From positions 1 to 47,533 of the forward strand of contig CANFKC010000041.1 of the NCBI GenBank assembly GCA_947447265.1: a stretch of 47,533 bases of DNA. Reading direction: 5' to 3'. Positions within the stretch are counted from its first letter, which is position 1, and the number at the start of each line of letters is the position of its first letter. Below are positions 42,832 through 47,533 of this stretch, piece after piece. Made by a program: the position numbers and the translations under genes. The notes under the pieces are model-generated. The model had not been told where the DNA came from and did not search any database. It worked only from the letters and a program-made list of their open reading frames with translations. This DNA is from Chitinophagaceae bacterium. GTDB taxonomy: Bacteria; Bacteroidota; Bacteroidia; Chitinophagales; Chitinophagaceae.

Positions 42832-43821
42832 TTATGTGGGCGACGTTCCGGCTTTAATATCCTCTACCCGCTTTTCCTTTTCGATCACCTTTTCATTTTG
42901 TTGAATGCTGGCCGTATTGGTCTCTACTTCTATCTGCTTGGTTGTTACAGCGTAGGTGTTTGGCTTTATAGGGGCGCCATATTTAACCGCATAGGCCTTT
43001 GTGAACTCGGCCCCCATGTACAAGATTATTGAAGAATAATAAATCCATACCAGCAGTATTACCAATGAACCGGCCGCACCATAGGTGCTACCTACTTTGG
43101 TTTGCGATATGTAAATAGAAATACCAAACTTGCCGAGTGAAAATAAGATAGCCGTAATAAGTGAACCTATGAATACATCTTTCCACCTGATCTCGGCATC
43201 AGGCAGTACCCTGAAAATTACAGCAAAAGTTACGGTACTTATCCCTATCGTAAGGACCCAGTTAACCACATAAAAAATAGCAACGGTTATTTCCGGAAAG
43301 AAATTTTTAAGTTGGTTATTCAACGCTTCTATTAAGCCACTAATAGTAAGCGAAACCAACAGTAAAAAACCCAGGCTCACAATTACAGAAAAAGAAAGGA
43401 AACGGTTTTGTATCATTTTTAACCACCCTCTCTTTGGCTTGGGCTTCAGTCCCCAAATACCATTTATGGAATCCTGTATTTCTCCGAATACCGATGTGGC
43501 ACCCAACAACAGTGTAACAATACCAATTGTGGCCACCAGCGCACTTTTGTCGCTCACCGCTGCATGGCGTATAATGTCTTGTAATTGCTTAGCGGTATCG
43601 CTCCCTAAAAACCCTTCCAGTACCCCATATATTTTCCCCTCTATCGCCTCGCGTTTCAAAAAAAGCCCGCAAAACGATATAATCACTACCAAAAGCGGCC
43701 CCATTGAAAATACGGTATAATAAGCCAGCGAGGCGCTTAGCTTGGTAACTTTATCGTCAGAAAACCCTTTAAAGGTATTCGAAATTACTTCCCAGCTATT
43801 GCTTAAAAACTTACTCTTCAT
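42832..43821 (-). CDS. YihY/virulence factor BrkB family membrane protein
   Basis: This 329-residue protein has about six membrane helices with the family pattern: KLSASLAYYTVFSMGPLLVVIISFCGLFL, GIVTLLLGATSVFGEIQDSINGIWGLKPK, RFLSFSVIVSLGFLLLVSLTISG, WKDVFIGSLITAILFSLGKFGISIYI and GAAGSLVILLVWIYYSSIILYMGAEFTKAYA. The cytoplasmic tail is charged. The protein family was once called RNase BN, but it is a membrane protein whose role is not settled. It is separated from the adhesin gene by 150 bases with no recognisable feature. Confidence 0.92.
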   Translation of the reverse strand: MKSKFLSNSWEVISNTFKGFSDDKVTKLSASLAYYTVFSMGPLLVVIISFCGLFLKREAIEGKIYGVLEGFLGSDTAKQLQDIIRHAAVSDKSALVATIGIVTLLLGATSVFGEIQDSINGIWGLKPKPKRGWLKMIQNRFLSFSVIVSLGFLLLVSLTISGLIEALNNQLKNFFPEITVAIFYVVNWVLTIGISTVTFAVIFRVLPDAEIRWKDVFIGSLITAILFSLGKFGISIYISQTKVGSTYGAAGSLVILLVWIYYSSIILYMGAEFTKAYAVKYGAPIKPNTYAVTTKQIEVETNTASIQQNEKVIEKEKRVEDIKAGTSPT

Positions 43822-43971
43822 AGCGTATTAGAAATTTCCGGTTCACCCGGATCATGCAAATACATCTACGTAAATCACTACTAGAAAGGTTCAGTTTTAG
43901 AGAAGTGCATTAAACACCTTCCACTCTCTTGCCGTCCCCAAACTCCTTTACAACGCGTACATATTTTATGC

Positions 43972-46900
43972 TTACTCTTTGATCACAGCCAACGATGTCT
44001 TATTGGAACCAGATTTAACTTCAATCATATACATACCCGACGGCAATTTACTTAGAGATATTGTAGCGTTTCCCTTTTCGTTGCTGCCCACTTCTTTAAC
44101 ACTTAATATTTTGCCACTCAAATCTAATACGCGAATTGTTGTTTCATCGGCTACATCTGCTACATATGACACACATACATTGCCAGTAGCCGGGTTTGGG
44201 CTTATTGTTGCCGTCAACCCATTATAACCACGGGCTGGTGTAACGCCGCGGTTTGCGGTAATTTCAAATCTACCGTTGCCCTGTGTTTTTGTGTCATCCG
44301 TTATAGAAAATTTATACGCTGCACCATCCTCAAGCAGTACGTATTGTTCCAGGAGTTTATCGTGCAGGTATAATGCTTTACCTGCATTAGAGACCATGCC
44401 GCCCACCTTTATAGTGAACTCCTGGGCATATTCGCTTCTTAGCCCCAGTTGAATCGGCTTTTCGGCGCTGAAAGGCCGCACATCAATTGCAAGGGCTTTT
44501 TTATTGGCCGACAGGCTGTAGAAGCTGAGTCCGCCGCCTGCAGGCTTAGCCGCATCTTCATCACCTTCTTTCTCATCTGCGGCATCATCAAATCCTAACT
44601 GTAGGATATCCCATGGATGGTATTGGGCATCATAAATAACGAGGGACGCGAAAGTGTTGCCCGACCTCAAGAGGGGCGATGTAGAACTAGCCCCCTTATT
44701 ATTTTCGTTAAATGTAAGCGTGTTGCCATTAGTTGTGGTACGCACCTGGAAGGCGCAGTTGGCCGGAATGTAGTAAGGAACCGGTGTTGAGGTATTAATA
44801 GCCATTGCCTGGAACTGGCCTGCAGCCCCGAGGGTGGGATTCCAGATGTAGAAAGCGCTACCTGCTACATTGCCCGCAATTTTTGCATTGTAAACTACAG
44901 TACCAATGTCAACTGGAGAGGCATACGGGTTGCCTATCATATTATAATCCTGATGTGTGCCCGACCCTTTAGCCATTGTTACGCTTTGGGTACCCTGGTT
45001 AAGCACACCCCATTGTGCAACTACAGTTGGGGCAGGTGTATACGCACCGTATCCGAGCCCCTGGCCTTTAGCGCCCCTGAAAAATACCCTGATGCCCTGA
45101 TACCTGTGTAGCCTGTTACTGTCGGCAGATGTTCCGGCATTGGTATATGGCTTCCAACCCGGGTCTGAGGGCAGCGAATCATTCCCAACCAGTGGATTGT
45201 ACCTATAAGCCGATGGTGCGTTTGACGCTGTGTTCGTAAAACCGTTGCCTGCTCCACCCGGCCCTGTAACATCAATATAATTTTGCAGCTGGCTCAGGCC
45301 TATGTAGTTGCTGAAGGGATGGCTCCAGAAGCGATAGCGGCGTAAACCTCCCTGGATATACTGCATAACTTTTACATTACCGGAAATTGCCGCCCCGGAT
45401 GCGATAGGGGCAACACGGGCTGTAGCAGCCGAATCGGCATACAAAACAAGGCTGTCGTTAGTTATCAATGTGCCGGAGGATAGAGTTAGTAGGTTTTTAA
45501 CAATAAGTAATGAGCCAGATGTTATTATGGCACCAGTACTGTTACTCAACGTAAAGTTTTTCACTGATCCATTTCCGGTAATGTTTTGGGACGACGTACC
45601 GTTCATGGCTAGTGTTCCTGCCCCCGTTACAGCGCCATTATTAGTGAGGTGGCCCTTGATATTAAATGTAGCGCCTGCATTCAGGGTGAGTACAGCCCCT
45701 GATGCAATGGAAATATTTCTTGCATAGCCGCTTGATGCTGCTGTTAATACAGGCATATAAGCCGATCCAGTTGCTATGAGCGCATCATCTGACACACCGG
45801 GAACGGAGCCACATGCCCAGTTCGAAGCAGTGTTCCAGTCAGTTTCATGCCCCGAGGCACCACCAACCCATTGCATTGCGTTAATGGTTATCGGGAAGGT
45901 AACAGTTGTGGTGCCGCATCCGTTGGTAACGGCATAAGAAATGGTGCTTGTTCCAACCGACCTTCCGGTAACCAGTGCTCCACTCGTAGTGGCAACTGCA
46001 GAGTTGGAGCTACTCCAGGTACCTACAACGGAGGTATCAACCAGTGTTGTAGAAGCTCCCAGGCAAATAAGGCTTGAACCGCCTATCGCGCCTACCACGG
46101 GCAGCTGATTAACAGTGATGGTTCTGGTGGCAGTACCTATGCATCCGGCAGCGTTGGTGCCTGTAACAGTATAAGTCGTTGTAGTTGTTGCTGTGCAGTT
46201 CACAGTTGCTCCCGTTGTTGCGCTTAGCGCTGTTGCCGGAGACCAGGTATAGGTGCTGGCTCCCGATGCCGCTATGTTAGTATTGGAACCGTTGCAATAG
46301 CTGGAGCTAACAGGGGTAACCGTCAGCACTGGTATTGGGTTGACCGTAATAACTCGGTTGGCTGTTCCCACGCAACCAGCGGCACTGGTACCGGTGACGG
46401 TATAAGTCGTTGTAGTTGTTGCTGTGCAGTTTACCGTCGCGCCCGTTGTTGCGCTTAGTGCTGTTGCCGGAGACCAGGTATAGGTGCTGGCTCCCGATGC
46501 TGTGATATTGGTGTTAGAACCGTTGCAATAGGTGGAACTTACCGGGGTTACCGTCAACACTGGTATTGGGTTGACCGTAATAACCTGGTTGGCTGTACCC
46601 ACGCAACCGGCAGCACTTGTACCTGTAACGGTATAAGTCGTTGTTGTTGTTGCAGTGCAGTTCACTGTTGCGCCCGTTGTTGCGCTTAGCGCTGTTGCCG
46701 GAGACCAGGTATAGGTGCTTGCTCCCGATGCCGTTATGTTAGTGTTGGAACCGTTGCAATAGGTTGAACTAACCGGTGTTACCGTCAATACTGGTATCGG
46801 GTTGACCGTGATTGTTTGGTTGGCTGTACCCACGCAACCAGCGGCACTTGTACCTGTAACGGTATAAGTTGTAGTAGTTGTTGCTGTGCAGTTTACAGTT

Positions 46901-47533
46901 GCTCCGGTTGTTGCGCTTAGTGCCGTTGCCGGGCTCCAGGTGTATGTAGTAGCACCTGATGCTGTTATGTTAGTATTGGAACCGTTGCAATAAGTTGAAC
47001 TAACTGGTGTAACTGTCAACACTGGTATTGGGTTGACCGTAATAACCTGGTTGGCTGTTCCCACGCAGCCAGCCCCACTTGTACCAGTTGCAGTATAAGT
47101 TGTAGTAGTTGTTGCGGTGCAGTTTACCGTTGCTCCCGTTGTTGCGCTGAGCGCTGTTGCCGGAGACCAGGTATAGGTGCTTGCGCCCGACGCTGTGATA
47201 TTGGTGTTAGAACCGTTGCAATAGGTGGAGCTAGCAGGGGTAACCGTCAGTACCGGTATTGGATTAACGGTAATTATCCGCGTAGCAGTACCCACGCAGC
47301 CTGCCCCACTTGTACCTGTGACCGTATAAGTCGTTGTAGTAGTTGCAGTACAGTTTACCGTTGCTCCCGTTGTTGCGCTTAGCGCTGTTGCCGGAGACCA
47401 GGTGTAGGTGCTTGCTCCCGATGCCGTTATGTTAGTGTTGGAACCGTTGCAATAGGTTGAACTAACCGGTGTTACCGTCAATACTGGTATCGGGTTGACC
47501 GTGATTGTTTGGTTGGCTGTACCCACGCAACCA
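43972..47533 (-). CDS. T9SS-secreted repeat adhesin, C-terminal part (5' end outside the window)
   Basis: The 1187 codons visible begin in the middle of a repeat region. Six Ig-like repeats of 77 residues come first (each with PIPVLTVTPVSSTYCNGSN, WSPATALSATTGATVNCTAT and TTTYTVTGTSAAGCVG, so three Cys per unit). A divergent BIG2-like domain follows (GTWSSSNSAVATTSGALVTG), then a beta-helix-like stretch after WNTASNWACGSVPGVSDDAL, a RYRFWSHPF module and a long beta-rich domain with MIGNPYASPVDI and FAALVIYD-like strands. The end is a T9SS type A sorting domain (ISPNPATGNVCVSYV, LSKLPSGMYMIEVKSGSNKT). It is very probably a large cell-surface adhesin. The start lies to the right of the window. 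Confidence 0.88.
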   Translation of the reverse strand, partial: GCVGTANQTITVNPIPVLTVTPVSSTYCNGSNTNITASGASTYTWSPATALSATTGATVNCTATTTTTYTVTGTSGAGCVGTATRIITVNPIPVLTVTPASSTYCNGSNTNITASGASTYTWSPATALSATTGATVNCTATTTTTYTATGTSGAGCVGTANQVITVNPIPVLTVTPVSSTYCNGSNTNITASGATTYTWSPATALSATTGATVNCTATTTTTYTVTGTSAAGCVGTANQTITVNPIPVLTVTPVSSTYCNGSNTNITASGASTYTWSPATALSATTGATVNCTATTTTTYTVTGTSAAGCVGTANQVITVNPIPVLTVTPVSSTYCNGSNTNITASGASTYTWSPATALSATTGATVNCTATTTTTYTVTGTSAAGCVGTANRVITVNPIPVLTVTPVSSSYCNGSNTNIAASGASTYTWSPATALSATTGATVNCTATTTTTYTVTGTNAAGCIGTATRTITVNQLPVVGAIGGSSLICLGASTTLVDTSVVGTWSSSNSAVATTSGALVTGRSVGTSTISYAVTNGCGTTTVTFPITINAMQWVGGASGHETDWNTASNWACGSVPGVSDDALIATGSAYMPVLTAASSGYARNISIASGAVLTLNAGATFNIKGHLTNNGAVTGAGTLAMNGTSSQNITGNGSVKNFTLSNSTGAIITSGSLLIVKNLLTLSSGTLITNDSLVLYADSAATARVAPIASGAAISGNVKVMQYIQGGLRRYRFWSHPFSNYIGLSQLQNYIDVTGPGGAGNGFTNTASNAPSAYRYNPLVGNDSLPSDPGWKPYTNAGTSADSNRLHRYQGIRVFFRGAKGQGLGYGAYTPAPTVVAQWGVLNQGTQSVTMAKGSGTHQDYNMIGNPYASPVDIGTVVYNAKIAGNVAGSAFYIWNPTLGAAGQFQAMAINTSTPVPYYIPANCAFQVRTTTNGNTLTFNENNKGASSTSPLLRSGNTFASLVIYDAQYHPWDILQLGFDDAADEKEGDEDAAKPAGGGLSFYSLSANKKALAIDVRPFSAEKPIQLGLRSEYAQEFTIKVGGMVSNAGKALYLHDKLLEQYVLLEDGAAYKFSITDDTKTQGNGRFEITANRGVTPARGYNGLTATISPNPATGNVCVSYVADVADETTIRVLDLSGKILSVKEVGSNEKGNATISLSKLPSGMYMIEVKSGSNKTSLAVIKE
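46136..47521 (-). repeat. Six 231-bp tandem repeats in the adhesin gene
   Basis: The anchor word CCCACGCAACC/GCC recurs at 46367, 46598, 46829, 47060, 47291 and 47522, always 231 bases apart, and a diverged copy lies at 46136. Each unit codes for one 77-residue Ig-like domain. The array continues past the right edge. Confidence 0.95.

Noticed and set aside
46136-47533. CRISPR-like regularly spaced repeats
   Set aside because: The 231-bp units are coding and contiguous, with no spacers and no cas genes.

Overview
The window looks like chromosomal DNA from a member of the Bacteroidota, most likely Chitinophagaceae/Sphingobacteriia-like (the rank is inference). The reasons are: type IX secretion (T9SS) C-terminal sorting domains on three proteins, a GldM-C-like protein, promoters of the Bacteroidota form TTTG / TAnnTTTG instead of -35/-10 boxes, few Shine-Dalgarno sites, DUF2027-Smr, DUF1573, MmcQ/YjbR and short RsmI proteins, and cysteine-poor L36 and S4. 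No tRNA, rRNA, CRISPR array, phage or insertion sequence was recognised.

Layout. 1-3.4 kb: the tail of a T9SS cargo gene, a flotillin-like SPFH protein with four tandem beta modules in front, a low-complexity repeat and a decayed VOC/glyoxalase gene. 3.4-4.4 kb: rpsL-rpsG with promoter and terminator. 4.4-8.1 kb: a secreted NHL-propeller protein, a GldM-C-like protein, and two tandem TlpA-type thioredoxins, one with a stop codon in its signal peptide. 8.1-10 kb: pssA-purS-rsmI (minus strand) with a dispersed palindromic element. 10-21.7 kb: housekeeping and envelope genes (GT39-like TPR protein, Smr protein, RdgB, Asp/Glu racemase, pterin dehydratase, outer-membrane proteins, DoxX-like and MmcQ proteins, GT2 glycosyltransferase plus polysaccharide deacetylase, GlsB-like protein, DUF1573 protein). 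21.9-26 kb: the alpha operon infA-rpmJ-rpsM-rpsK-rpsD-rpoA-rplQ (minus strand), with a hairpin between rpsK and rpsD. 26-27.4 kb: a HigBA toxin-antitoxin pair with a 25-bp palindrome, and an HxpB-like phosphatase. 27.5-33.5 kb: unknown membrane proteins, one with an internally duplicated domain, a GT39-like membrane protein, an HD hydrolase and a 2OG-Fe(II) oxygenase. 33.7-42.1 kb: a five-gene two-component island with two very large multi-PAS histidine kinases, each overlapping its own single-domain response regulator, and a LuxR-type regulator between them. 42.2-47.5 kb: a DUF2383 protein, a YihY/BrkB membrane protein, and the C-terminal part of a T9SS adhesin containing six 231-bp tandem repeats that run off the right edge.

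How the genes work together. The ribosomal blocks are classic but lack their usual neighbours (no fusA/rpsJ after rpsG, no secY/map before infA). The signalling island is the most coherent accessory unit: the second kinase starts with an HNOBA-like domain, the partner domain of haem-NO sensors, which suggests redox or NO-related input, while its five PAS domains and the LuxR regulator suggest layered sensing with transcriptional output. T9SS cargo genes sit at both edges and at 4.5 kb, consistent with a gliding or surface-adhesive organism.
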